Source of the DNA: Thermohalobaculum sp039816045
GTDB taxonomy: Bacteria; Pseudomonadota; Alphaproteobacteria; Rhodobacterales; Rhodobacteraceae
Direction: 5' to 3'
Assembly (NCBI GenBank): GCA_039816045.1
Contig: JBCBYB010000009.1
Span: forward strand, 1-64,000
Length of the DNA: 64,000 nt
Under the pieces are notes generated by a model. That model was given only the letters and a program-made list of their open reading frames with translations, was not told the origin of the DNA and ran no database searches. Positions 55,111 through 63,924 of the stretch are shown one piece after another; within the stretch, counting starts at the first letter, position 1, and the number at the start of each line of letters is the position of its first letter. The position numbers were made by a program, and so were the translations under genes.

Positions 55111-55400
55111 GATCTGTCCTCCCAATCCGGCGCCCCGAGCTGCTCTCGGAAGGCAAAGCGCACGAGGTGGTCGTCGATGATCGCCTTGCCGCGCGCAAGG
55201 CCCGTCGCATCGTCGGCCAGAAGCTCGATCCGGAGCGCGCCGCCCACCGCCTCGAAGCGGGCGCGGGCGCCCGGCAGGGCCGCCTCCCCCCGCTCCGCAT
55301 CGAAGCGGACCTCCACCTTGTGCGCGAAGTGCTTGCAGAGCTGCTGCAGATAGCGCGAGCCGTTCTGCGTGGTCACAACCGCGGCGGAGATGCGGGTCAT
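55107..55400 (-). CDS. Free-standing DUF2218 protein
   Basis: A 97-residue DUF2218 protein (SRYLQQLCKHFAHKVEV, GALRIELLADDATGLARG, IDDHLVRFAFREQL). The same domain occurs inside the MFS-reductase fusion at 35758, where it precedes a flavin reductase. DUF2218 is often linked to siderophore-interacting proteins, but its biochemical role is not known to me. The gene starts 15 bases after the receptor 8 stop behind GGAGG and overlaps the binding-protein gene. Confidence 0.88.
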   Translation of the reverse strand: MTRISAAVVTTQNGSRYLQQLCKHFAHKVEVRFDAERGEAALPGARARFEAVGGALRIELLADDATGLARGKAIIDDHLVRFAFREQLGAPDWEDRS

Positions 55401-55415
55401 GCAGGCCACCTCCGG

Positions 55416-57560
55416 TCAGAAGCGCGCCGAGACGGTGAAGCGCGCCGTCAAGGGCTCACCAAAGAACGTGCCGCGGGAGGTCGTGTTGATCCGCTCCACA
55501 TAGGTCCGGTCGAAGAGGTTGGTCACCGCGAGCTTGGCCTCGACGCCGTCGGTGATCTCATAGCTGGCGAAGGCGTCGACCACCGCATAGCCGGGGGCGG
55601 TGATCTCGATGTCGCCCGAGCGGATGTCGAGGCCCGAGACGGCGCGCACGCCAGCGCCGAGGCCGAGCCCGCGGAGCGGCCCCTCACCAAAGGTGTACTT
55701 GCCGAAGGCGCTGAAGACCGTGTCCGGCGTCGGGTCGGTCACAAGATCCGTATCCACATGGGAGATCCCGGCGATCAGCTCGAGACCGGGCAGCGGGCTG
55801 CCGCTGACGAGGAACTCGACGCCCTTGCTGTCGGCCTCGTCGCTCGCGGTGAAGAAGCCGGGCGCATCGGCGGCCAGATCGGGCAGCGCGCGGTTGCGGT
55901 CCTGGATCAGATAGGCCGAGGCCTGCGTGATCAGCGCTCCGCCGAAGTGCTCGGTCTTCACGCCCACCTCGAATTGGCGGCCCTGGCGCGGCTGGAGCGT
56001 GGCGCCATCGCTGCTCTGCTCGGTCTGGGGCTGGAAGATCTCGGCATAGCTGCCATAGACCGTCACATTGTCGAGCACATCGACGGTGAGCCCCGCATAG
56101 GGGGCGAAGTCCGTCTCGTCGAACTCCGTCCTGATCCCGCGGCCCGTGTCGGTCGTCTCACTGTCGAAGATGCTGAACCGGCCGCCAAGGTTGAGCTTCA
56201 CCCGGTCGGTAATCTCGATCCGGCCCTGGGCGTAGAGGCCCGTTTCATTCTGCACCGTCTCGGTGTTCAGCCGGAACCCCGGCCCGACACCGGGAAAGGT
56301 GATCTGCGGCTTGTCGAACGCCCGCGGGTCGAAGTCGAAGATGTTCACGGTCCCGGGCGAGAAGTCGAAGTTCTGCTCAAAGCCCTGCTCGGTCCGGCGA
56401 TAGTCGACCCCCGCCACGATCTCGACGGGCCGGTCGAAGACGGTGAAGGGTGAGGTCAGGTTGGCGTCCGCGTAATACGCGGTCTGCTCGAACTCGCGCG
56501 CGAAGAAGAAGACGTCGAAGTCGCCGGTTTCCCGCTCGACCGGTTTGAGGCCCAGCAGGTTCAGGAGCGAGGCCGACTGGTCGAAGACGCGCCCCGTGAG
56601 CTTGGCCACGCCGCCATAGGCAAACTCGTGCTCGAGCTCTACAAAGCCCTCGCGATTCGGGATCTCGGCGTCGTTCTCATCCGAGCCGATGAACGTGTCT
56701 CGGTCGATGTCGATTAGATCGCCATCCTCGAAGGTCGGCAGGCCCGAGAACCTAAGCGCGTTGGTGTATTCGAGAATTCCGCCGGCCGAGAGCGTCGTGT
56801 GCTCTCCGAGATCGAGCTCGATGGTGCCGAAGACGCCCGCCTGATCCTGCTCGGTGAAGGCGACATTGCTGTCCTGGTGCTCGCCGTAAGCGGCGATGCG
56901 CGCGCGGATCGTGCCGGCCTCGTTGAGCGCGCCGCCGATATCGCCCTCGAGCCTGTAGCCGCCGAGGGTGTCACCCGAGGCGCCGAACAGCATCTGGAGC
57001 TCGTCCGTCGGCCGTTTGCGCACGAGATTGAGGGTGCCGACCGGCTCGCCCGAGCCCTGGAACACGCCCGAGGGTCCGGACATCAGCTCGAACCGGTCGA
57101 AGAAGAAGAGATCTGGCGCCGTGCCGTAAATGCTGAGGAACGGCCGCGGCGCACCGTCGACGAAGTACTGGAAGACCTCTTGGCCGCGGGTGTAGAGCGA
57201 GCCGGAGAAGCCATCCCCCGTCGCCTCCGAGAGGGAGGGGATGAGACGCGCCGCGTCCTCGATCGAGTCCACGCCGAAATCATCGAGCGCCTGACGCGGC
57301 AAGACAATCACGGTCTGCGGGATGTCGCGCCGGTCTTGGGGCTGCTTGCCGCCGACGGTCGCGCGCTCCCAGGCATAGCTGTCCTGGCCCTCCGTGATCA
57401 CGCCCGGATCGCCTTCGACGGTGATCGGCGCCAGCACCGTGACGTCCTGCGCGTGACCCCAGGCTGTGGGTATGAGGACAGCCAGCACGGCAATTGCGGA
57501 AGGGAGGGCGATGTGCCGGCGCGCGCGCCACGGACTGCGATGACAAGAACGGCGGTTCAT
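55416..57560 (-). CDS. TonB-dependent siderophore receptor (receptor 8)
   Basis: A 714-residue FhuA/FpvA-type receptor without STN domain. The signal peptide ends near GHAQD; then DVTVLAPITVEG, RDIPQTVIVLPRQALDDF, LYTRGQEVFQYFVDG and ELMSGPSGVFQGSGEPVGTLNLVRKRP, followed by the barrel (ending FTVSARF). It leads an operon with DUF2218 and an HmuT-like binding protein. The start at MNRRSC is close behind a perfect palindrome (57573-57587), which overlaps the region where a ribosome or regulator would bind. A divergent AraC gene starts 100 bases away and probably controls it. Confidence 0.92.
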   Translation of the reverse strand: MNRRSCHRSPWRARRHIALPSAIAVLAVLIPTAWGHAQDVTVLAPITVEGDPGVITEGQDSYAWERATVGGKQPQDRRDIPQTVIVLPRQALDDFGVDSIEDAARLIPSLSEATGDGFSGSLYTRGQEVFQYFVDGAPRPFLSIYGTAPDLFFFDRFELMSGPSGVFQGSGEPVGTLNLVRKRPTDELQMLFGASGDTLGGYRLEGDIGGALNEAGTIRARIAAYGEHQDSNVAFTEQDQAGVFGTIELDLGEHTTLSAGGILEYTNALRFSGLPTFEDGDLIDIDRDTFIGSDENDAEIPNREGFVELEHEFAYGGVAKLTGRVFDQSASLLNLLGLKPVERETGDFDVFFFAREFEQTAYYADANLTSPFTVFDRPVEIVAGVDYRRTEQGFEQNFDFSPGTVNIFDFDPRAFDKPQITFPGVGPGFRLNTETVQNETGLYAQGRIEITDRVKLNLGGRFSIFDSETTDTGRGIRTEFDETDFAPYAGLTVDVLDNVTVYGSYAEIFQPQTEQSSDGATLQPRQGRQFEVGVKTEHFGGALITQASAYLIQDRNRALPDLAADAPGFFTASDEADSKGVEFLVSGSPLPGLELIAGISHVDTDLVTDPTPDTVFSAFGKYTFGEGPLRGLGLGAGVRAVSGLDIRSGDIEITAPGYAVVDAFASYEITDGVEAKLAVTNLFDRTYVERINTTSRGTFFGEPLTARFTVSARF

Positions 57561-57572
57561 CTGACCCTCCAA

Positions 57573-57587
57573 TTGTTGACTCAACAA
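57573..57587. promoter_or_regulatory. Perfect 15-bp palindrome before receptor 8
   Basis: TTGTTGACTCAACAA is an exact palindrome around a central C. It begins 13 bases before the receptor 8 start codon and 73 bases before the AraC start, so a protein bound here would cover the 5' end of the receptor mRNA or its promoter. It shares the TTGAC core with the sites at 3057 and 58810. Confidence 0.55.
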
Positions 57588-57659
57588 GTCGGATACTCCC
57601 ACAGTGGTCCCGTTAGTGCCTTCGCGCAGGCGCCACAAACCTTCGAGGATCGGTCAGAC

Positions 57660-58640
57660 ATGCCCGAGGAGACCGCCCATCCGGCCTTCGCGACGCCCAA
57701 GAGCGCCGGCCCAGAGAGCTCTCGGCCGCTCGTGCCCGCCTATGACGCACAGGCGCTCTCGCGGCATCTTGACGGCCCGATCCACACGGTCAGCGAGGGC
57801 CAGGGCATCCACATCCACACCACGGATGCCGTCGCTTGGGAGGACTTCGACGTGCGCTTCGCGGTCGCGCCGAGCGTCAAGCTCTTCGTCGTGCTCGAAG
57901 GCTCGATTGAGATCCAGATCGACGGCCGCTGCATCGTCATCGGCGGTGAGGACGCGGCGGTTGCCGAGCTTATCGCCTTCCCGAGTGCGACGACCATCAC
58001 CCGGATCTGCCGGCGCGGGGAGCGCGTGCGCAAGGCCGTCGTCACGGTCCAGCGGAGCTGGTTCGCGCGCCAGCAGGCGAGCGGGGCGGAGATACCCTCG
58101 GACTTAACTGCTTTCCTCGACCGGCCCTGCGCGTCTCTGCAATGGGTGCCGTCGGCGCGGATGCTGCGGGACGCGGAGGGGATTATCAACGGCGTCGCCG
58201 AAGGCTCGCTACTGTTCCGGATTGCCTCGGAGCGCATGGCCCTCGATCTCCTGGCGGAGGCGCTCTCGCAGTTCGACGACACGCCGGCGCCGGCGATCGA
58301 TGCGCCCGGCTGCCCGGCCCGCATGGCCGAGATCCGGCAACGGCTGAAGGAGCGCTGTTCGGAGACCTTCTCGATATCGTCCTTCGCGCGCGAGGTGGGG
58401 ATGTCGGAACGCTCGCTGCAGCGGGCTTTTCGCAGTTCCACAGGGATGGCGGTTGCCGCCTATGTGCGCCGCTGTCGGTTGGAGCGGGCTCGGGCGGCCC
58501 TGGCAGAGGATGCGGTCTCCGTCACTGAGGCCGCCGCAATGGCGGGCTACGCGACGCCGTCGAGCTTCGCCACGGCCTTTGCCCGTCAGTATGGCGCGCC
58601 GCCGTCGCAAGCGCGGTCCGTAGTGTCGAAGGCCCGCTAG
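57660..58640 (+). CDS. AraC-family regulator divergent from receptor 8
   Basis: A 326-residue PchR-like AraC regulator. The effector half has a cupin-like strand pattern (IHIHTTDAVAWEDFDVRFAV, VVLEGSIEIQIDGRC). The C-terminal part has two helix-turn-helix units (SISSFAREVGMSERSLQRAF, VTEAAAMAGYATPSSFATAF) and the usual C-terminal FARQYGAPPSQAR. The start is the ATG of MPEETAHP; an open frame continues upstream but covers receptor 8 antisense. It is the likely siderophore-responsive activator of the receptor 8 operon. Confidence 0.9.
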   Translation: MPEETAHPAFATPKSAGPESSRPLVPAYDAQALSRHLDGPIHTVSEGQGIHIHTTDAVAWEDFDVRFAVAPSVKLFVVLEGSIEIQIDGRCIVIGGEDAAVAELIAFPSATTITRICRRGERVRKAVVTVQRSWFARQQASGAEIPSDLTAFLDRPCASLQWVPSARMLRDAEGIINGVAEGSLLFRIASERMALDLLAEALSQFDDTPAPAIDAPGCPARMAEIRQRLKERCSETFSISSFAREVGMSERSLQRAFRSSTGMAVAAYVRRCRLERARAALAEDAVSVTEAAAMAGYATPSSFATAFARQYGAPPSQARSVVSKAR

Positions 58641-58809
58641 GGCTGACTGCCTCCTGGATGTGCACTGGTTTTGTGATTTACGGCGCGCCCCTGCCGCCAA
58701 GTTCTTTGTGGCTCTATGCCCAGCCCCGACATCCGGGAACGGATCCGCAGCCGAGACTCGTAGGCCGGGCGGATCAGTGCACAGCGACAAACTGCCTGAC
58801 GCAGACTCT

Positions 58810-58838
58810 GTTGACAGAATCTGACTAAATCAATCAAG
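58810..58838. promoter_or_regulatory. Second copy of the four-cysteine gene operator-like site
   Basis: The 29 bases starting GTTGACAGAATCTGAC match 3057-3085 at 23 positions, although the symmetry is weaker here. The site lies 97 bases before the 58936 start. The stretch 58822-58843 also matches a site at 40303. Surroundings are GC-rich, so the agreement is unlikely to be compositional. Confidence 0.6.
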
Positions 58839-58935
58839 TATTAAGAACCAAGCTCGGCTCAGCGCTGTTTTCCAGCTCTATCAGCCCCGCCCGGCACGCT
58901 GATGATCCTTCGATCCGCCACCGAGGAGCCGGGCA

Positions 58936-59499
58936 ATGGACGCCAACAAACCAAAACGCTGTACCTGCGACGCTCGGCACACGGGCCGTCTCGATGCGTG
59001 CGGGTTCGATCCGATCGAGCGCACCATCCTCACGGTGGCGCGTCAGGTCTTCGTCGCCTTCACCCAACCTAAGAGCCAGTCATGGATCTGCGCGTTGGAG
59101 ACGGCGGAGCGCAGTTTCGCTCCCCCGTTTGGGCCGGCCATCGCACTCGCCACAGTCCGGGCGCTGCAAGCGCTTCGGTCGGCGCGAACTTCCTGCTTTG
59201 TCTTCAGCAACCCGTACTGCGAAACCTGCCGCCACGCGATCACCCAGGAAGAGCGGTTGTTGATCTCGACGTTCAGAGCCGTACAGCAGGGCAACCGCGC
59301 GCAGGCGCTGACCTTTGCCACGATGGTGTGCGAGGGCACGCGTCCCGACCACCTGGTCGATGCGTTCGAGGAGCTCGCCCGCATCCTCGGCGAAGGCCCG
59401 CTTGCGGAGCCTCCGAGCCGGCGCAAGCGGATGTCCTTCCGCTGGCCCGGTATGTCGAGACCTCCTGCGGCTCTCGAGGGGCCGAACGGCGTGCCCTGA
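58936..59499 (+). CDS. Uncharacterised four-cysteine protein, copy B
   Basis: A 187-residue relative of the 3162 gene product. Cysteines 22, 95, 98 and 132 occupy the same residue numbers in both, with no gap over 156 residues; this copy has two further cysteines near the start (Cys9 and Cys11, KRCTCD) and a basic tail (SRRKRMSFRWPG) from residue 158. CxxC lies in YCETC, the other blocks are CGFD, PPFG, TQEER and TFATMVCEG. No export signal. GAGGAG precedes the ATG. It is beside an RhtX-like importer and receptor, in keeping with an iron-related role, but the function is unknown. Confidence 0.78.
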   Translation: MDANKPKRCTCDARHTGRLDACGFDPIERTILTVARQVFVAFTQPKSQSWICALETAERSFAPPFGPAIALATVRALQALRSARTSCFVFSNPYCETCRHAITQEERLLISTFRAVQQGNRAQALTFATMVCEGTRPDHLVDAFEELARILGEGPLAEPPSRRKRMSFRWPGMSRPPAALEGPNGVP

Positions 59500-59547
59500 C
59501 GATTGCGCGCCGTGGTGGCTCGTCTGCTCCCACGGCGGCAACCCCGG

Positions 59548-60753
59548 TCACGCAGGCGTGGCGATCTGGCGCGTATGACCGCGCCAGGCAAGCACACCGC
59601 CCAGCAGGGAAAAGAGCACGCACACGATCAGGATCTGGCTGAGGCCCACACGGTCTAGCAGAGCAGTTCCCCCGGCCGCGATCATGAGAACTGCGATGGC
59701 CTCCAAACTGGCGAAGGTTGCAAAATCGGTGGCCTGACGCCCCTTTCCGCAGAGGCCCATCAGAAGGCTGCGGTTCGCGGTTAAGCCGACGTAGACGAGG
59801 AAGTTCGCCGCCAGGACCAGCGAGCAGGTAGCCCAGGCGCCGAACCCGCCGACACTCTCGGCCACGACTGTTGCAATCGCGATTGTCGCACCTGCAAAGC
59901 CGACGGCTCCGAGAACGCGCAGGCCTCCGAAGCGCCGGATCGGCCCGCGAGCCACCAGCGCCCCGAGCATGCCCGTGAGGTTACCAAGCACGATGCCGAT
60001 CAGACCGCTTTCGGCCACCGTGAACCCCGCATCGATCAGCAGGATCGATTTGAAGCTGTAAGGGAGCACGGCGCAGGCCGCCACGAGGAGCGAAAGCCCG
60101 TAGAGCCGCCGCGCCGCCGGTTTGGCAAAGATCGCGAACTGGCTCGCCAGCGACACAGGCACGGCCGGACGCTCAAAGCCGATGTCGAGCCGCAGCCAGA
60201 AAACGATGAGCACGAGGAGCGCGCCGGACAGCAGAGCGACACTCGACACCACGACCGACCAGCCGAGATCGCCGAGACCATAGAGCACCCCCGCTCCGAG
60301 CAAGATGCCGGCGAGCGTGGCCCCGACCGCCTGTGTCGACGCGCCGCTTGCGTAGTCGACCGGTCGCAACTGCTGGATCATCAGACCGGAGGTCGCGGTC
60401 TGCTGCGTGCCGACCGCCACCATCGTGCAGAACATCGCCGCGATCAGCGGGGCGACAGCGCCGCCCGGATCTCCGAACGCCAGACCGCAGATCAGGACCG
60501 CAGAGGCCACCTGTCCGCCGAGGATCCATGTCCCGAAGGGCCCAAACCGCGGACCGCCGTAGCGGTCGATCAGCGGCCCCCAGAGAAAGCGCAGAGCAAA
60601 CGGGATGGCCGCCAGATAGGTCAGCGTGACTGCATCTGCGCTCTGCCCGGCATCCCTCAGGAAGAGAGGGACGCCGTGGATCATGAACTGCCCGAGGATC
60701 GCCTGGGAGAACGACAGGACGCCGACGATCCGCAGGACGGCCTTGGGCTCCAT
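59548..60753 (-). CDS. RhtX-like MFS siderophore permease
   Basis: A 401-residue 12-helix MFS permease of the RhtX/FptX type (IPFALRFLWGPLIDRYGG, GTQQTATSGLMIQQLRP). It is related to the MFS part of the fusion at 35758 but has no reductase domain. RhtX-type permeases carry a ferric siderophore across the inner membrane with one polypeptide and no ATPase. Its start lies one base after the receptor 9 stop, so receptor and permease are an operon. Where its reductase function comes from is unknown; the PepSY protein or the fusion may serve. Confidence 0.92.
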   Translation of the reverse strand: MEPKAVLRIVGVLSFSQAILGQFMIHGVPLFLRDAGQSADAVTLTYLAAIPFALRFLWGPLIDRYGGPRFGPFGTWILGGQVASAVLICGLAFGDPGGAVAPLIAAMFCTMVAVGTQQTATSGLMIQQLRPVDYASGASTQAVGATLAGILLGAGVLYGLGDLGWSVVVSSVALLSGALLVLIVFWLRLDIGFERPAVPVSLASQFAIFAKPAARRLYGLSLLVAACAVLPYSFKSILLIDAGFTVAESGLIGIVLGNLTGMLGALVARGPIRRFGGLRVLGAVGFAGATIAIATVVAESVGGFGAWATCSLVLAANFLVYVGLTANRSLLMGLCGKGRQATDFATFASLEAIAVLMIAAGGTALLDRVGLSQILIVCVLFSLLGGVLAWRGHTRQIATPA

Positions 60754-60754
60754 C

Positions 60755-62854
60755 TCAGAAGCGCAGCGTCAGGGTGACACCGGCCAGCAGGGGCTCGGTC
60801 ACGTCGACAAAGGTGTTGCCGGCCAAGCGCCGAGTGATGCCGTCCGCATTCGTCGCATTGCGCACGAAGGCCCGCAGATCCGCATTGCCGTAGGAGGCCG
60901 TCGCCCCGAGATCGACGATCACATAGTCCCCGACCTCTTGGCCCGGAATGTTGTTGAAGTCGTTCTCGGACTCGCCCCGATACGTCACCCGCCCGTCGAG
61001 CCGCAGCCAGTCCGTCGGCTGATAGGCCGCTCCGAGCGACGCCGTGACCGTCGGATCCTGGCCGAACGAATTGCCCTCGAGCTGCGGCGTGTTGGCGTCG
61101 GCCCTGGTGATCTCGGTCTGCAGGAGGCCGAGGCTTGCATCGAAGGTCAGCACGTCGGTCGCCGCCCAGCGGACCTCGATCTCGGCACCGAACGACCGGC
61201 CGCGGTCCTGGTTGATGATCTGCAGCGTGCCGCGGTTGCCGGGCACGAGCTCGGCAAAGAACTGGGGGTTGTCGAAGTGGTTGTAGAACGCGGTCGCCCC
61301 GAAGGTGAGCCGCGGCGACGACAGCTCGGCGCGATAGGTTGTCTCGGCAGTCCAGACGCGCTCGCTGTCGTACTGATAGGGCTGGCCGTTGAAGAAGTTG
61401 ACCGAAGCCCCGCCCGGGTTGTAGCCGCGCCGGATCGAGGCACTCACGACCTGTGCGTCGCTGAGGTGATAGGCGATCCCCACCCGCGGCAGGATCTCGA
61501 TATCGGTCTCGGAGAAATCCTGCGCCCCCTCGATCAGCCCCCCGAGCGGCGGGAAGAACACGCTCGATGTCTGCGTCCGATCATCGGCAAAGCGGAGCAG
61601 GCGCGCGCCCGCCTCAAGGGTGATTGCATCGGAGAGGCCATAGCGCAGATCGGCGAACACCGCCTGCGATGAGCTGTCGACCTCGAGCTCCCCGTTCAGG
61701 AGCCCGAAATAGGCGACATCCGAGCGCCGCTCCTCAAAGGCGAGCCCGACCAGCCCTCCGAACTGCCCGGCGGTCAGGCGGTCCTGCGGGCCGAAGCTCA
61801 GCAGAAACTCCTGGCTGTAGATCTGCTCGTCCGCATCGAAGCGGGTCGGCTCGATCTGCTCGGGAACGCTCTCGAACGCGTCGCTGGTGAAGCCGCTGAC
61901 GGACTGGAGCTGCCACGGCCCGCGGTCGAGCGTCAGCGTGACGGCCGCGGTCGTCGCGTCCGTGTCGAAGGTGCGGGCCGGGCCTGTGGAGGTGAAGAGC
62001 CGATCGCCCGGGTCCTGACCGAGGCCGGGCCCCTCGACCGTGTTGCGGGTCTGCGGTGTCTGGCCGAACTGGTGCTCCAGCAGCAGCTCGGCATCGAGAT
62101 CGCCGAGGCCGGTCTCGAACTCGCCCAGAAGCTTGCCGCGAAGCGCGAGCCGATCGTACTCGGTGATGAAATCGCCTCCTGGTCCGACCACATCGCGGGG
62201 ATCGTCGCCGGCGCCGTATTCGACGGTCAGCCGCCCGGCGACCGTGTCCGTGATCGGACCGGAGACCATGGCGTTGCCGACGTATTCGACCCCGTTGAAC
62301 TCATCGAAGCGGAGCCCGCCTTGGACCGCCGCCTCGGGCACGAAGGTTGGGTCCTTGGTCTCGACGATCACGGCACCGGCAAAGCCCGTCCGCCCGCGCA
62401 ACAGGGTCTGCGGGCCGCGAAGCACCTCGACCTGCTCGACATCCCAGAGGCTGGTGAAGCTCGAGTTGGCGATGCTCGCCGGGCGCGCGATGCCGTCGCG
62501 GATGACCGCCGTCCGCGGCAAGGCCCCGGTGCTGAGCGCCGAGGGCAGACCGCCCGCGCCGCCCCCTTGCACGCCGCGGATCGAGGGGATCTCGCTCGGC
62601 CCCTCGACAAAGACGTTGGGCGTGCGGGTGACGATGTCGCTGATCACCGTGTCGCCGCCATCGCGCTCGGCCTCGGTGCCCTCGATCACCGAGACAGCGC
62701 CGGTGGTCTCGAGGAGGCTCCGCTCGCGCCGCTCACCGGTCACCGTGAGCTCCGGCAGAACTGTTACCTCCTGCGCCGGGCTGGTAGTTCCGATCAGGGC
62801 CGCAACGCAGAGAGCCCCCGCCCCGCCTGTCCCTCGGGTCTTCGAAAACGCCAT
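60755..62854 (-). CDS. TonB-dependent siderophore receptor (receptor 9)
   Basis: A 699-residue receptor without STN domain. A signal peptide is followed by EVTVLPELTVTGERRERSLL, RTPNVFVEGPSEIPSIRGVQG, and the plug block VEVLRGPQTLLRGRTGFAGAVIVETKD; the barrel ends GVTLTLRF. It resembles receptor 5 in plug organisation, and both are paired with an RhtX-like permease. It is the first gene of receptor-permease and lies after the divergent-or-upstream AraC gene at 62962 in the same direction. On the minus strand TTGACAAAAGC with GTCAG nearby lies about 40 bases upstream. Confidence 0.92.
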   Translation of the reverse strand: MAFSKTRGTGGAGALCVAALIGTTSPAQEVTVLPELTVTGERRERSLLETTGAVSVIEGTEAERDGGDTVISDIVTRTPNVFVEGPSEIPSIRGVQGGGAGGLPSALSTGALPRTAVIRDGIARPASIANSSFTSLWDVEQVEVLRGPQTLLRGRTGFAGAVIVETKDPTFVPEAAVQGGLRFDEFNGVEYVGNAMVSGPITDTVAGRLTVEYGAGDDPRDVVGPGGDFITEYDRLALRGKLLGEFETGLGDLDAELLLEHQFGQTPQTRNTVEGPGLGQDPGDRLFTSTGPARTFDTDATTAAVTLTLDRGPWQLQSVSGFTSDAFESVPEQIEPTRFDADEQIYSQEFLLSFGPQDRLTAGQFGGLVGLAFEERRSDVAYFGLLNGELEVDSSSQAVFADLRYGLSDAITLEAGARLLRFADDRTQTSSVFFPPLGGLIEGAQDFSETDIEILPRVGIAYHLSDAQVVSASIRRGYNPGGASVNFFNGQPYQYDSERVWTAETTYRAELSSPRLTFGATAFYNHFDNPQFFAELVPGNRGTLQIINQDRGRSFGAEIEVRWAATDVLTFDASLGLLQTEITRADANTPQLEGNSFGQDPTVTASLGAAYQPTDWLRLDGRVTYRGESENDFNNIPGQEVGDYVIVDLGATASYGNADLRAFVRNATNADGITRRLAGNTFVDVTEPLLAGVTLTLRF

Positions 62855-62961
62855 CGCCGTGTCCCCTGCCGCTTATCTGACTGCTTTTGTCAATTATAGG
62901 CAGAGGGCGCAGATCAGGTCTCGGGCGGCAGCCTGTCCGATCGGGCCATTTTCCCGTCAGT

Positions 62962-63924
62962 TCAGACCGGCCTCCCCCGGCGCCGGACCTCCGTCGGGGT
63001 CTCGCCAAAGCGGGACCTGAAAGCCTTGGCCAGCGCCTCGGGCGTGCTGTAGCCGACCGCCTCGGCGACCTTCGAGATGCTGAGCGGGCCGCTCAGGAGC
63101 GCTCGCGCCGCCTGGAGCCGCTGTTCGGACAGATAGGCACCGATCGGTTGGCCGAGCTCCTGGGACGCCGCGCGCTTGAGCGTGGTCGGGGGCACGCCGA
63201 GCTCTGCGGACAGTGCGGCAACAGTCCAGAGCCTCGGGGGATTGCGCGCGATCACCGCGTCGATCTGATCGATGATGCCGGAGGCACTGCCCTCCGTTCC
63301 AAGCGCTGCCGTGAGAAGACAGAGTGCGAGCCCCTCGAGGCGGAGCTTGTCGGGCTCCGGCGGAGCCATGGCCAGCAGGATCTCGCGCGCCAGGACATGC
63401 GCCGCCTGCGGAACCGGCACCAAGCTGCAATGCCGGCTCGCGATCTTCGCCGCGATCCGCTCGGCCGAGGTCGGATCGGACGCCGCGAGGCTCTCGACGA
63501 AGGCCTGGGGGAAGCAGGCGGAGACGACCTCGAAAGCCGGCTGCTCGGGCACGAACACCTGCCAATTGCCGGGCTGCGGCTGGCCGAGGACATGCAGCGT
63601 CTCGCCATCCAGCTCGATCGGCGGGAAGCCCTCGGATGTCGCACGGGACAGGCCGGTGAGCCGCACCTCCACATAGAGCCCGGGCTCGCTGGCCGTGACG
63701 GTCGATGTCTCTCGGAGACCCCGGAGACTGCCGGACATCAGCCTCACGCCGCTCCGCAGAGTTGCCACCTCGATGCGGCCGCAAGCGATGGGTCCGCTGT
63801 TCGGCCGGGACTGGATCTCGGACGCGAGACTGCGATGCTGGTCGGTCAGGGTGCGCAGCCTGCGAACCGTGATCGACTCCGACCGTGAGGCAAAGGCCTG
63901 CCGCAGACCGCTGTCAGCTCCCAT
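62962..63924 (-). CDS. AraC-family regulator upstream of receptor 9
   Basis: A 320-residue AraC regulator. The effector half has LYVEVRLTGLSRATSEGFPP and the C-terminal part the two helix-turn-helix units (TVAALSAELGVPPTTLKRAA, ISKVAEAVGYSTPEALAKAF) followed by FRSRFGETPTEVRRR. It ends 107 bases before receptor 9 in the same direction and probably activates the receptor 9/permease operon. The start is the ATG of MGADSGLR, behind GGAG; an earlier in-frame codon near 63957 has no ribosome-binding site. No gene is visible in the last 75 bases of the window. Confidence 0.9.
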   Translation of the reverse strand: MGADSGLRQAFASRSESITVRRLRTLTDQHRSLASEIQSRPNSGPIACGRIEVATLRSGVRLMSGSLRGLRETSTVTASEPGLYVEVRLTGLSRATSEGFPPIELDGETLHVLGQPQPGNWQVFVPEQPAFEVVSACFPQAFVESLAASDPTSAERIAAKIASRHCSLVPVPQAAHVLAREILLAMAPPEPDKLRLEGLALCLLTAALGTEGSASGIIDQIDAVIARNPPRLWTVAALSAELGVPPTTLKRAASQELGQPIGAYLSEQRLQAARALLSGPLSISKVAEAVGYSTPEALAKAFRSRFGETPTEVRRRGRPV

